Part shown: positions 46,867-56,137 of the stretch, piece after piece
Numbering within the stretch: position 1 is the stretch's first letter
How the letters are laid out: every line of letters begins with the position of its first letter
Origin: Ferruginibacter sp.
Lineage (GTDB): Bacteria; Bacteroidota; Bacteroidia; Chitinophagales; Chitinophagaceae
Length of the DNA: 64,000 bases
Direction: 5' to 3'
Assembly: GCA_014379905.1 (NCBI GenBank)
Contig: JACMKX010000186.1
Location: 24,167 to 88,166, forward strand
The notes under the pieces: model-generated
What the model was told of the DNA's origin: nothing
The model's database searches: none
What the model saw: only the letters and a program-made list of their open reading frames with translations
Program-made: the position numbers and the translations under genes

Positions 46867-49800
46867 TTATTTGAAATTCCTCCCTCCCGAAAATACCTTC
46901 TCATTTTCTCCATTCCTTAACTGCGCCCTTTTGTTCACTGGTATGGGCAAACTCTTTTCATCAGGCCTGGCCAGCGTAAGCACTTGCGGATCGGATTTAT
47001 CCAGGGGAGTTAAGTGTTTTAGGAGTTTTGAAAAATTATGGCAATGTTTCACAATAACATGAATTACTTCTCCTTCTACCTGCAATTTTCCTTCCACCAT
47101 AATAAGTTTGGATTGTAAAATTTCTTTCCGGTATTTTTCAAACAGGCTTTCAAAAATAACCAGGTTGGCAAATCCAAATTCGTCTTCTATCGTCATAAAA
47201 CAAACGCCGCCGGCAGTGCCCGGCCGCTGGCGAACCAGCACCAGTCCTGCTACTTTTATAGGGTCGCCATTTTTTGCTGCGCTCAATTTATTGTGGGGCG
47301 TAATGCGCAACTGATCCAGCTGCGGACGTATAAAAGAAACCGGATGCGCTTTTAATGAAAGTGACGTGGCTGCATAGTCCTGAACCACATGCTCGGGCAG
47401 GCTCATAAAAGGCAATTCAATATTTTCTTTGGCAGCATCGGCAGCCAGCTGTCCTTTAAATATATTAAGTGGCCGGTCTTTGGTGAATACTTCCCAAAGT
47501 GCTTCCCTCCTGTCTTGTTGTATCGAACGATAAGCATCGGCATTGGCAAGCAGTTCCAATACTGCATCACTCAGTCCCGCGTCTCTTAATTGGTTAATGT
47601 TTTCGTATGGCTGTGTTCTTGCTTTTAACAATGTATCCATATCTGCCTGGCGCAACCCTTTTACCTGCCTGAAGCCCAGTCGCAGTATACAATACTTACC
47701 CTCCCTTTCTTCCAGGGTATTATCCCAATAAGAAAAATTTATATCAACAGGCTTTACGGTCACCTGGTGTTTTTTTGCATCGGCTATTAATTGTGCCGGT
47801 TGATAAAACCCCATAGGGTAACTGTTGAGTAACCCACAGGCAAATACATCGGGATAGTAACATTTTATCCAGCTGCTTACATACACCAGCAAAGCAAAAC
47901 TGGCGGCATGGCTTTCCGGAAAACCATAGCTGCCAAAACCTTCCAGTTGTTTAAAAACTCTTTGAGCATATTCCAGCTGATAGCCTTTTGCCAGCATCCC
48001 GTCAATTAATTTTCTTTCAAATTTTGTTACCAGGCCATGGGCCTTAAAAGTGGCCATGCTGCGGCGAAGTTCATCTGCCTCTGACGGGGTGAAGCCTGCT
48101 GCAACTATGGCAATCTTCATTGCCTGTTCCTGGAAAAGGGGTACTCCCAGCGTCCGGCCCAGTATTTCTTCCAGTTCTTTCGAAGGATAGGAAACCTTTT
48201 CTTCTCCATTTCTCCTGCGCAGGTAAGGATGCACCATATCGCCCTGTATAGGGCCGGGCCTTACAATGGCTACTTCTATCACCAGGTCGTAAAAACAGCG
48301 CGGCTGTAACCTGGGTAGCATGGTTTGCTGTGCACGGCTTTCAATTTGAAACACGCCAATGGTATCTGCATGGCAAATCATTTCATATACAGCAGGGTCA
48401 TCCTGCGGTATATTGGCAAGGGTAAGATCCAGTTCATATTTTTCTTTTGCAATGTCAAAACATTTGCGAATGCAGGTAAGCATACCCAATGCCAGCACGT
48501 CTATTTTCATAAAGCCAAGTGCATCAATATCATCCTTATTCCATTCAACGCAGGTGCGGTTTATCATGCGTGCATTCATAACAGGCACAAGGTTGCTTAA
48601 CTTTTCACGGGTAATTACAAAGCCGCCGGTATGCTGCCCCAGCTGGCGCGGAAACCCCATAAAGGCTCGGGTTAGTTCCAGCACTTTTCGCAGGTGAGGA
48701 TCATTGGTATTCAATCCCTGTTCACTAAGGCGTTTGCCCTCAAACCATTCATCTGTAAATTCCCAAATGGAGGCCGATAACAAATTGATGGTATCAACAG
48801 AAAGGCCCATGGCTTTACCTACATCTCTTATAGATCCTTTTTGGTGTTGCTGCGTAACAGTGGCAATAATGGCGGCACGATCACGTCCATATTTTTGATA
48901 AATGTATTGAATCACTTCTTCTCTTCTTTCATGCTCAAAATCAACATCAATATCAGGCGGCTCGTTTCGGGCAGAAGAAATAAAACGTTCAAATAAAAGG
49001 TCAAATTTTGACGGATCTACAGAAGTAATACCCAGGCAATAACACACCGTAGAGTTGGCAGCAGAGCCACGGCCCTGGCAAAGAATGTTTTGTTGCCTGG
49101 CAAAACGTACAATATCATACACAGTTAAAAAGTAGGCGGCATAATCCATTTCATTGATAAATTTCAACTCATAATGAATAGCATCAATTGCTTTTTGCGG
49201 AAGCAATGAACCATAGCGTTCGGTAGCCCCCTGCCAGGCAAAATGAGCCAGCTCCTGTTGGGGTGTTCTTCCTTCGCTCGTTATTTCTTCGGGGTATTCA
49301 TATTTTAATTCACTCAATGAAAAGTTGCAGGCAGCTGCAATGGCGGCTGTATTTGTAAGCGCAACCGTATACTGCCTGAATAAACGAAGCATTTCTTCGC
49401 AAGGTTTCAAATATCTTTCTGCATTGGAATGCAATAAAAATCCTGCATTGTAAATGCTGCATTTTTCGCGGATGCAGGTAAGTACATCCTGCAACTCCCG
49501 CCTGTGCTGGTTATGATAATGTACATCGTTGGTGGCGGCCAATGGTATATTAAACTGCGTTGACAGCTGGGCAAGCCGGTATAAATATTTACTATCATCG
49601 CCCTGGTATTTTTTAGTAGCGGCTATATATAAATCATCTTTAAAAATATTTTTGTATTCCTGCAAAGCAATTGAAAAGGATGCTTCAAACTCAAAAAAAG
49701 CATTTAATTCCTGTGGTGGAATTACAATAAATTTCATGTCATCTTTAAAGGCATATACGTCTGCCTTGTACAAATTACATGCTCCTTTTTCGGCACGCAG

Positions 49801-50085
49801 GTTACCCAGGGTAAGCAGGTTGCACAATTGTGCGTAGGCCTTTTTATTGGTTGGGTAGGCCAGCAGGCTCAGGCCATCGAGCAAATCCAAACGGCAGCCA
49901 ATGATCACTTTAATGCCATGTTGTTTTGCGGCAGCATGGGCCCGCACAATACCTGCCAGGCTGTTGCGGTCGGTAATGGCAATTGCCTTATAACCCAGTG
50001 CTGCTGCATGCTCCACCAACTCCTCCGGGTGGGAGGCTCCACGCAGGAAAGTAAAATTGGTGGTTACCTGTAATTCGCTGTACAT
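46867..50085 (-). CDS. dnaE2: Error-prone DNA polymerase III alpha subunit DnaE2
   Basis: The 1072-residue protein starts with the PHP domain (LQVTTNFTFLRGASHPEELVEHAAALGYKAIAITDRNSLAG). The C-family polymerase core follows, with catalytic PDIDVDFEHERREEV near residue 377 and LPRLQPRCFYDLVIEVAIVRPGPIQGDMVHPYLRRRNG. An OB-fold is present near 945-1020 (PIKVAGLVLVRQRPGTAGGVCFMTIED). The RPGTA..GVCFMT sequence and the length near 1070 are typical of DnaE2 (ImuC), not the replicative DnaE1. It performs mutagenic lesion bypass together with ImuA and ImuB. It is the last gene of the cassette, 84 nt after imuB. Confidence 0.96.
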   Translation of the reverse strand: MYSELQVTTNFTFLRGASHPEELVEHAAALGYKAIAITDRNSLAGIVRAHAAAKQHGIKVIIGCRLDLLDGLSLLAYPTNKKAYAQLCNLLTLGNLRAEKGACNLYKADVYAFKDDMKFIVIPPQELNAFFEFEASFSIALQEYKNIFKDDLYIAATKKYQGDDSKYLYRLAQLSTQFNIPLAATNDVHYHNQHRRELQDVLTCIREKCSIYNAGFLLHSNAERYLKPCEEMLRLFRQYTVALTNTAAIAAACNFSLSELKYEYPEEITSEGRTPQQELAHFAWQGATERYGSLLPQKAIDAIHYELKFINEMDYAAYFLTVYDIVRFARQQNILCQGRGSAANSTVCYCLGITSVDPSKFDLLFERFISSARNEPPDIDVDFEHERREEVIQYIYQKYGRDRAAIIATVTQQHQKGSIRDVGKAMGLSVDTINLLSASIWEFTDEWFEGKRLSEQGLNTNDPHLRKVLELTRAFMGFPRQLGQHTGGFVITREKLSNLVPVMNARMINRTCVEWNKDDIDALGFMKIDVLALGMLTCIRKCFDIAKEKYELDLTLANIPQDDPAVYEMICHADTIGVFQIESRAQQTMLPRLQPRCFYDLVIEVAIVRPGPIQGDMVHPYLRRRNGEEKVSYPSKELEEILGRTLGVPLFQEQAMKIAIVAAGFTPSEADELRRSMATFKAHGLVTKFERKLIDGMLAKGYQLEYAQRVFKQLEGFGSYGFPESHAASFALLVYVSSWIKCYYPDVFACGLLNSYPMGFYQPAQLIADAKKHQVTVKPVDINFSYWDNTLEEREGKYCILRLGFRQVKGLRQADMDTLLKARTQPYENINQLRDAGLSDAVLELLANADAYRSIQQDRREALWEVFTKDRPLNIFKGQLAADAAKENIELPFMSLPEHVVQDYAATSLSLKAHPVSFIRPQLDQLRITPHNKLSAAKNGDPIKVAGLVLVRQRPGTAGGVCFMTIEDEFGFANLVIFESLFEKYRKEILQSKLIMVEGKLQVEGEVIHVIVKHCHNFSKLLKHLTPLDKSDPQVLTLARPDEKSLPIPVNKRAQLRNGENEKVFSGGRNFK

Positions 50086-50169
50086 CTTTTTACATTTTAA
50101 TAAACATTAAGCTGCTGCAGATTGGCAGAAAAATCTGCGGGCACTGAGGTAAAGACATCCCGTTATTGT

Positions 50170-51672
50170 TCAGGCAAAAAAACCATGCAGGAACCATTGG
50201 TAGGTTTTTACTGCATCGTAATGGCCAAGCCTGAATAACCAGTACCTGTTGCCCTGTTCATTTTCTACCACGTAATAGTCCCTGTGCTTTCCTTGCTGCA
50301 ACCACCATTCCTGTTCTATCCGTTCCGGACCATCTGCCTTTACTATTTTATGCAATGTTCCTTTATAGCGAAAAAGCATGGGTGGATAATCCGGTATAGG
50401 AGCGGTAACCTCTATGGGTTCCGGGTTTGGCAATAGTTGCAGGGGGCGCGGGCGTGGTAGCTTCCAGCCTGCAATTATATTTTGATCCAATGCTGCAGCC
50501 TGTTGATAAGACCTTTCAGGCCAGTAATGTTCTGCCGGTAAATACCTGTGTATAGCGGCATTTTTTATTTTACCCTGTATGCGATCGAGTAATTGATACA
50601 AACCATTGTCATTCAAACCCGCTTCCTCCTGCCACAGTTTTTGCTGCTGAATATGGAGGTCCTCTACTTTGGATGCATGCAGGGTAAACAATTCAATACC
50701 CAATGCAGGTTCAAGGGTATCTATATCTACCTGGAATAATTTAAACAGGTGAAGGGTATTGCAGCTGGCCCTGCTGGTACCAATGGTTAAGCATTCAATC
50801 TTTCCATCTACCCTGTAACAAAAAAAGGATGCAGCACGCAAACCTTTATGTTCGTTCTGTAACCGTTTGCATACGCTATTTAATAATTGCTCCAATGCTA
50901 TTTCAATTCCTTTGGCTGTAACAATGGGTTCTATGCAGGGCAACCGTTCCTGGTAAGGTTCCAAAGGCTGCACCGGCTGAATCCATTCCTGTTCCTGCCC
51001 CGTGGCCTGTTGCAGGCGCTGTAGTAATAAAGGACCAAATCTGCGGTGCAAGGCAGAAGCAGGCATTTTTATAAAATGACCAATTGTACACAACCCGGCC
51101 CTTTGTAATTTTCCAGTTGTTTCATCTTCAATACGAAGTGCTGCAGGTGGTAATAAGCGTATGGCCTCCAATTGCCTGCCGGGTTCAACGATAGCCATCG
51201 TATTGCCAAAGCGGGCAATAGCCCAGGCTGCACCTATGGTATCGGCTATGGCTATATGTATGCTGTAACCAAACTCCTGCAGGCGTTTGCATATATCAGC
51301 GAGGTAAGCCTTTTCGCTCCCCCACAAATGAGCGCAGCCTGTAACATCCAACATCAGGCCATCGGGTGCATCTGTTGCCACTGCAGGGGTAAAACGAATA
51401 CACCATCCTGCAATTCCCGTTAATAATTTGTTGGAAAGCCCGGGCTTATCATCCAATACCTGCAGGGAAGGTATAATGGCCCTTGCATCTGCCACAGCCA
51501 TGCCAATAAATACGCCCTGCTGTAAAGCATGTGCATTGGCAGCTATTACAACCATGCGGCCACGTTGCGAAGCAGAGAGTACAAAAGCCTGGTATTTTAA
51601 GGCAGGTTGCCTGCGTATAAACCAATCGGTTTTTAAATATCGAAACCATATGCTTACAAAACGCCTGTTCAT
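50170..51672 (-). CDS. imuB: ImuB, Y-family polymerase-like mutasome adaptor
   Basis: The 500-residue protein has a Y-family polymerase scaffold (FVSIWFRYLKTDWF at 5-18, GMAVADARAIIPSLQV, LMLDVTGCAHLWG) but lacks the catalytic acidic triad: the first motif reads SIWF where DMDAFF is expected, and the DE pair is absent. That is the known hallmark of ImuB, which recruits DnaE2 and the sliding clamp rather than synthesising DNA. The C-terminal region (about 350-500) ends in YWLFRLGHYDAVKTYQWFLHGFFA, common in these proteins. It overlaps imuA by 4 nt (ATGA). Confidence 0.94.
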   Translation of the reverse strand: MNRRFVSIWFRYLKTDWFIRRQPALKYQAFVLSASQRGRMVVIAANAHALQQGVFIGMAVADARAIIPSLQVLDDKPGLSNKLLTGIAGWCIRFTPAVATDAPDGLMLDVTGCAHLWGSEKAYLADICKRLQEFGYSIHIAIADTIGAAWAIARFGNTMAIVEPGRQLEAIRLLPPAALRIEDETTGKLQRAGLCTIGHFIKMPASALHRRFGPLLLQRLQQATGQEQEWIQPVQPLEPYQERLPCIEPIVTAKGIEIALEQLLNSVCKRLQNEHKGLRAASFFCYRVDGKIECLTIGTSRASCNTLHLFKLFQVDIDTLEPALGIELFTLHASKVEDLHIQQQKLWQEEAGLNDNGLYQLLDRIQGKIKNAAIHRYLPAEHYWPERSYQQAAALDQNIIAGWKLPRPRPLQLLPNPEPIEVTAPIPDYPPMLFRYKGTLHKIVKADGPERIEQEWWLQQGKHRDYYVVENEQGNRYWLFRLGHYDAVKTYQWFLHGFFA

Positions 51673-52406
51673 GCTACACCAGCTTTTTTTTGTGGATGCA
51701 ATACAACAGCAGCTGATTTGCCAAGTAGCCTGAAATGCCCTGCCACCAACTCAACCTGCCATACACCTGGCCTGCCATTGCGTATTTTTTGCAACTCTAC
51801 ATTCCATGCCGGGAAGCCAACACCGGGCAAACCATATTCTGTAACAGATGGCAAAGAAGAAATTTTCCAGCGGCTTACACAGGTATTGGCTGTTAAGCTT
51901 TTTGGATTACGCCGATGTATAAATCCTGTGACCCTACTTTTTTCTACGGCCAGTTGCAAACGGCGGGAAGCAGTAAAACTAAGGTCCTGCATTTCTGCAA
52001 TAACCGCACTTATCCCTTCATGCTTAAGCGCCTCTTCCATTACCCAGGCAATTTCTTTTTCTTTTTTGAGATCAATAAAAATTACTGACGATGGCTCTAT
52101 ACCAAATGATTGAAGGGCAGGCGGAAAAATATTGCGGCTGCTGCTTATCCAAATACTAATTCCTTTATTATTCATTAAGGCTGCAACAAGAGCACTTATG
52201 AATCCACCTGTAGCAGCAGCATCTTCTGCCCGCTGCGAAATAAATTCGTGGATAGCTCCTATAGGAAAAGCGTTATTTGGAAAGGCATTTTTTATAGGCG
52301 CCATCTTGCTGTCAACCGCATTATTTTTAAGCTGGGATTTTAATCCCTGCAAGGGTAGAATATCCCTTTGTAACCGGGCAATAATATCTGCTTTTGATGT
52401 TGCCAA
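51669..52406 (-). CDS. imuA: ImuA, RecA-like mutasome component
   Basis: The 245-residue protein begins MATSKADIIARLQRDILPLQG and contains FPIGAIHEFIS (about 47-57), ISIWISSSRNIFPPALQSFGIEPSSVIFIDLK and EMQDLSFTASRRLQLAVEKSRVTGF, the RecA/SulA-like ImuA core without a complete Walker A. The start codon is TTG at 52406: an in-frame TAA lies 7-9 nt upstream and the next ATG (residue 35) would remove the conserved N-terminus. A weak start may limit the amount of the mutasome. It is the first gene of the imuA-imuB-dnaE2 cassette. Confidence 0.92.
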   Translation of the reverse strand: MATSKADIIARLQRDILPLQGLKSQLKNNAVDSKMAPIKNAFPNNAFPIGAIHEFISQRAEDAAATGGFISALVAALMNNKGISIWISSSRNIFPPALQSFGIEPSSVIFIDLKKEKEIAWVMEEALKHEGISAVIAEMQDLSFTASRRLQLAVEKSRVTGFIHRRNPKSLTANTCVSRWKISSLPSVTEYGLPGVGFPAWNVELQKIRNGRPGVWQVELVAGHFRLLGKSAAVVLHPQKKAGVA

Positions 52407-52442
52407 TTTTAATTAGAAACTTTTATTTATTTGGTAATCCCA

Positions 52443-52472
52443 TAGCAATATTACTAAAATATTTAGCAATAT
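52443..52472 (-). promoter_or_regulatory. Candidate operator upstream of imuA
   Basis: TAGCAATAT occurs twice (52443-52451 and 52464-52472), exactly 21 bp apart, or two helical turns. Between and over them, TTACTAAA-ATA-TTTAGCAA (52451-52469) is a near-perfect dyad with 7 of 8 arm positions matched. It lies 37-66 bp before the imuA start, where an SOS-type repressor would bind. Confidence 0.55.
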
Positions 52473-52831
52473 AAGGTATAAAAATATTCTGTTAGCCTAA
52501 ATACTTAAGCATCAATACCAGTAACATGAAAACCTATGGGCTTTTGCAGAACCCTTCCTACCGGCAGGCAGGCCCGGCGTGTTTTCGGATCAGGTGCATC
52601 AATCCTAACTTTGTTCCGCCGGGGTTTCGGCTGATCAGAAAAAGTCAGCCTGCTATTATAGCAATCGCAACGCGGTATTGTACCAGGCTGTGAAGTAAAT
52701 TCCCCGGTTATATATTTTTATATTTTAAAGCAACCGCCTTGTTAGTGGTGCAATAAGCATGGCAGGATTATTGACGGATGGACTAGGTTCATTTTTACTA
52801 TCACCCTACATCCATCACTTTAATACTAACT
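52473..52831. other. Intergenic region between imuA and the response regulator gene
   Basis: No gene recognised. A 55-codon frame from ATG 52526 has no coding character (rich in Arg, Pro, Cys). It contains CCTACCGGCAGGCAGGCCCG near 52558, a short GC-rich repeat-like stretch. No promoter of the TAnnTTTG type was found just before 52832. Confidence 0.4.
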
Positions 52832-53191
52832 ATGGAAAAATATGTACTGCTTATTGACGACGATAAAGATTTTCTTACCCTGCTCGAAATAAAATTACTG
52901 AGAGATGGATTTAAAGTAAAAAGTCTTTTAAACGGTACCAACTTTATTGATACCATAGCAGCACAAAAACCAGCTATTGTGCTCATAGATGTAAACATGC
53001 CATTAATAGCAGGCAATGCACTATGTAAAGTAATAAAGCAAAATGAAAGCACCCGGGATATACCCGTTATTTTATTTTCAGGAAATGAGAATATAGAAAA
53101 AATAAGTGCGGCGTGTGGCGCCGATGGTTTTATTGCAAAGCCATTTGAGCCTGATTCATTGGCGAAAGAAATTGGGCGGTATCTCCCGTAA
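52832..53191 (+). CDS. Stand-alone receiver-domain response regulator
   Basis: This 119-residue protein is a single receiver domain: acidic pocket Asp9-Asp10 (LIDDDKDF), phospho-acceptor Asp53 (VLIDVNMPL), Ser83 (ILFSGNE) in the Thr/Ser switch position and Lys103 (IAKPFEP). No output domain is present, so it acts like CheY/Spo0F types in a phosphorelay or on a protein target. It is not adjacent to a kinase gene. Its partner cannot be named. Confidence 0.93.
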   Translation: MEKYVLLIDDDKDFLTLLEIKLLRDGFKVKSLLNGTNFIDTIAAQKPAIVLIDVNMPLIAGNALCKVIKQNESTRDIPVILFSGNENIEKISAACGADGFIAKPFEPDSLAKEIGRYLP

Positions 53192-53747
53192 ATATTTTAC
53201 CGAAGAAACGCAGAGGAGAATGCAAAGAGACTCTATGTGTATTCCTCCGTCTTCCCCCCGTTGTTAAAAACACCTCTTCTTCAAATTACAGCGCCTGTTT
53301 GTAAATGCTATTTATTATTTCCGAATAATCCACCTTCATCTGCAGTGAAATATCGTGACCAAGATGGGGATAAGTATATAATTTTATTTTGCAGGCGGTT
53401 TTATCGCTGCTATTTTCTTCCTGGTGATAACAACAGGAACTATTTTATCGGCTTCCCCCCGGAACAAATAAATTGGTCCCTTCCTATGTCCTGGCTGATT
53501 GTTTATTTCCAGGATAATACCCGGATGAAGAACTGCTGCAAAGACAAAAAACAGGATAAAAATAATGGTCGCTTCATTTTTTTTATAAAGCATTAAAAGC
53601 GTGCCAACGGTGATATCACCCATTTGCAGGTAACAAATTATTGAAACTAAATTGTTAAACGGAAAGCATTTACAGGAGTGGTTTGTTATTCAACATTTCT
53701 AATAATTCTATCCCTAAAAGAGATGCCATTGAATGAACCTGTCCATC
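53192..53747. other. Intergenic region, weakly coding
   Basis: After the response regulator stop there are AAACGCAGAGGAGAATGCAA-type words (about 53205-53230), another interspersed repeat style. The only coding candidate is the small minus-strand frame given separately. The opposite-strand frame at 53237-53596 lacks protein-like composition. Confidence 0.4.
53384..53623 (-). CDS. Possible small single-span membrane protein
   Basis: The frame encodes 79 residues; a second ATG at 53593 would give 69. It has one hydrophobic helix (ATIIFILFFVFAAVLHPGIIL, about 18-38) followed by a basic tail (PVVITRKKIAAIKPPAK). No family was recognised and no promoter or coupling to a neighbour supports it. It may be real, because composition is membrane-protein-like, or chance. 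Confidence 0.3.
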   Translation of the reverse strand: MGDITVGTLLMLYKKNEATIIFILFFVFAAVLHPGIILEINNQPGHRKGPIYLFRGEADKIVPVVITRKKIAAIKPPAK

Positions 53748-54317
53748 TTATTGTACGATCCTGTATTTTATATGAGTTACTCCTGCAGATTCTATAATGC
53801 GGATTCTCTCCAGTTCAACTTGCCTCATAGCTATATGTTCAAAGAGCAGGGTCCCTTTGCCCAACAACACATTTACCAGCGTGATCTGTATTTCGTCTAC
53901 CAGTTTAAGATGAATAAATTGTTGAATAATATCTGCACCTCCCATTACCCACACGTCTTTTTCGCCAGCGGCTGTTTTCGCCTGTTCTAATATTGATTCA
54001 ATACCTGCTGTTACAAATACAAATCCTTTCACCTGTTCAGCCGGTATTTCATGTGTCAATACAAAGCTGGTAACATCAAATGGCGACCTTCCCTCCCACG
54101 CATCATTGATAGCAATTTTATAGGTTCTGCCACCCACTATAACAGCGCCCGCCTTAAATGTTTCTTCAACAATAGCTTTATCTGCTTCAGTCCTGGTTTT
54201 AAATAACCAATCATGCAGGCGTTCGCCTCCTTCTCCCATAGGTTGTTGAGCTGTTATACCTGGTCCGGCTATAAAGCCATCGAGCGACATAGAAATACTT
54301 ACAAATACTTTTGGCAT
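53748..54317 (-). CDS. Dihydrofolate reductase family protein (RibD C-terminal-like)
   Basis: The 189-residue protein starts KVFVSISMSLDGFIAGP (3-19), typical of the DHFR/RibD_C group, and contains AVIVGGRTYKI and DVWVMGGADIIQQFIHLKLVDEIQITLVNVLLGKGTLLF, the NADPH-binding and C-terminal motifs. These stand-alone RibD_C proteins are predicted NADPH-dependent reductases of uncertain substrate; trimethoprim resistance or folate synthesis should not be assumed. It follows the EamA gene by 17 nt and may be cotranscribed with it. Confidence 0.92.
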   Translation of the reverse strand: MPKVFVSISMSLDGFIAGPGITAQQPMGEGGERLHDWLFKTRTEADKAIVEETFKAGAVIVGGRTYKIAINDAWEGRSPFDVTSFVLTHEIPAEQVKGFVFVTAGIESILEQAKTAAGEKDVWVMGGADIIQQFIHLKLVDEIQITLVNVLLGKGTLLFEHIAMRQVELERIRIIESAGVTHIKYRIVQ

Positions 54318-54334
54318 GTTTAGGTGTTTATTTG

Positions 54335-55225
54335 TTATACATCTTTTAATTTCAATTGGCGCTTTGGTTTCAGGTAGTTTAATGCGGTGCCAAGTATGAT
54401 CAGCATAGTTCCTGCAACCTGCCAGCTTGTTGGCATTTCACAAAAAAAGATCATGGCTGCAAGGCTGGGCCAAAGTACCGATTGCGCAAGCAAGGAAAGT
54501 GAAGCTTCAGTAGAACGGATATGCCCCAGGGAATAACTGATCAATAGCCAGCCGGCAAGTTGTACTATAACAGCCAGCCCGGCAAAACTTATCCAGGCTT
54601 TAGCAGGGAAGCCCGTGAGCGGTGCATTCATCAGCCGGCATATAACAAAGGACGAAATGGTATAACTCACCAGTATGTAAAACATAAAAGTAATGGTATG
54701 CATTTTCGTCCTGGTTTTTTGGGTGGTAATTAAATACCCGGCATAAAATACACTTCCTGCCACCGCCAGGCCATTTGCTGCATTTAAAGGGATGTTTAAT
54801 GTAAATAGTATACCTGTCATAATAAGAACGCCCCACAAAGCTAATAATACTCCCAGCCAGAACTGCATGGACTGCGTTTCCTTAAAAAAAAAGTAAGCCA
54901 ATATACCTGTCCATATCGGGGCGAGATTGCCCAAAACGGTTGCAGTTAAAACATCTGATTGTGTTACCGCCATATTCCAAAAGGCAATATCCAGTGAAAA
55001 CAACATACCACCGGCTAAAGCGCCTGAGATAAGTTTATAGGGTGCCTTATGCAAACGGTAACCCAATACAAACGGTAAAATAATTAACAAGGCAAAAAAT
55101 GCCCTGTAAAAAGTCGTGGACAAGCCGTTAACGCCGGCAAGTCTCAAAAAAACAGGTGAGGCAGATATACACAATCCTCCCATATAGAGAGCAGCCCTTG
55201 GATTAGCTTTAAGTGAAAAATTCAT
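54335..55225 (-). CDS. EamA/DMT-family transporter
   Basis: Starting at ATG 55225 (MNFSLKANPRAALYMGGL) gives 296 residues, the standard EamA length; the frame is open to 55363 but the extension is not membrane-like. Ten hydrophobic segments form two EamA repeats. LAGVNGLSTTFYRAFFALLIILP and NLAPIWTGILAYFFFKETQSMQFWLGVLLALWGV are typical. Such proteins export metabolites or amino acids; substrate unknown. A tail of Lys/Arg residues ends the protein. Paired with the DHFR-like gene. Confidence 0.92.
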   Translation of the reverse strand: MNFSLKANPRAALYMGGLCISASPVFLRLAGVNGLSTTFYRAFFALLIILPFVLGYRLHKAPYKLISGALAGGMLFSLDIAFWNMAVTQSDVLTATVLGNLAPIWTGILAYFFFKETQSMQFWLGVLLALWGVLIMTGILFTLNIPLNAANGLAVAGSVFYAGYLITTQKTRTKMHTITFMFYILVSYTISSFVICRLMNAPLTGFPAKAWISFAGLAVIVQLAGWLLISYSLGHIRSTEASLSLLAQSVLWPSLAAMIFFCEMPTSWQVAGTMLIILGTALNYLKPKRQLKLKDV

Positions 55226-55466
55226 CGGCGGTATAATTGGTAGTGCAATTTTTTTGAAAACCAAAAGTCGGGATGAATAGCGAAACAATAATTGATCTAT
55301 GTCACCTTTTATATTATTTCCAGGAGAAATTTTCCCGCAGATCAGGAAGATAGTTTCCCGCACATTTTCACCTTAAAATACGGCGCAGATGTTCGCAGAT
55401 CGAATACAGCAACTAATTCTCAAAAAAAATCTGCGGTATTAAATCTGCGACGGTCTGCGGGGACTC
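55226..55466. repeat. Spacer with CGCAGAT/TCTGCGG repeat words
   Basis: Between 55380 and 55462 the sequence contains GGCGCAGATGTTCGCAGATC, AAATCTGCGGTATT and AAATCTGCGACGGTCTGCGG, mutually related and partly inverted. The same style of word is found near 35840 and 50128. It is a short interspersed repeat without coding capacity. Confidence 0.5.
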
Positions 55467-56039
55467 TTACAATTTTTTTCTCCGCAAACGGCTCAATGTC
55501 TCTCTTGAAACTCCCAGGTATGCCGCAATCACTTTTTTTGAAAGGCGCTGGTAAAGTTGTGGGTAGGCATTTAAAAATTGGGTATGCCGCTCCTTTGCAT
55601 CGCTGGTAAGGAGTGATAAAATTCTTTTTTGTAAAGCAACAAAACCAAAGTTTGATTTCTTCCTGAAAAAGTGTTCAATTGTATGAGATTGGGCGCATAA
55701 TTTCTCCCGGTCATTGAATGACAAAGACAAGACCTCGCAATCTTCCAGGCAAACAATGTTGATCGTGGCAGGTGTTTTTAATAAATAAGCCTGGAAATCG
55801 GTGATCCACCAATCCTCTACAGCAAACTGGAGAATATGTTCAGTTCCTTTGTTATCAATATGGTAAGCCTTTAAACAACCTTTTACAATAAAAAAATCGG
55901 CCTGTACCTTATTCCCTTCCCTGATCAAAAATTCACCTTTCTTAAGTTTCTTTTCTGTAAAATGAGAAAGAAAAAAATTAAATTCAGCAGGGTTTAACGG
56001 AATGATGTGCTCAATTTGCTGTTGTAATGCGGTACACAT
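55467..56039 (-). CDS. Crp/Fnr-family regulator, paralog A
   Basis: The 190-residue protein has a cyclic-nucleotide-binding-like beta-roll (about 25-120; FLIREGNKVQADFFIVKGCLKAY, FAVEDWWITDFQAYL) and a short C-terminal HTH (KKVIAAYLGVSRETLSRLRRKKL). The cAMP-binding Arg/Ser pair of E. coli CRP is not visible, so the effector may differ. The recognition helix has SRETLSR, keeping Arg-Glu-x-x-x-Arg as in CRP (SRETVGR). It is divergent from paralog B (98 nt between starts), about half the positions being identical in aligned stretches such as WWITD and LEDxxVLSL. Confidence 0.93.
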   Translation of the reverse strand: MCTALQQQIEHIIPLNPAEFNFFLSHFTEKKLKKGEFLIREGNKVQADFFIVKGCLKAYHIDNKGTEHILQFAVEDWWITDFQAYLLKTPATINIVCLEDCEVLSLSFNDREKLCAQSHTIEHFFRKKSNFGFVALQKRILSLLTSDAKERHTQFLNAYPQLYQRLSKKVIAAYLGVSRETLSRLRRKKL

Positions 56040-56137
56040 TTTAGGAGAGGCTTTATTTTATTTTCTATCGATAAAGATATTAAATTAACAGTATAAAAGA
56101 CCTGCGTGTAATGGTGAGGCCGTACCTTGTAACAGGA

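Noticed and set aside
53237..53596. 119-codon plus-strand frame
   Set aside because: Composition (many Pro, Cys, Lys, Asn) is not protein-like and no start signal or homology is evident.
55226..55363. N-terminal extension of the EamA transporter
   Set aside because: The added residues are not hydrophobic helices and ATG 55225 gives the standard family length.
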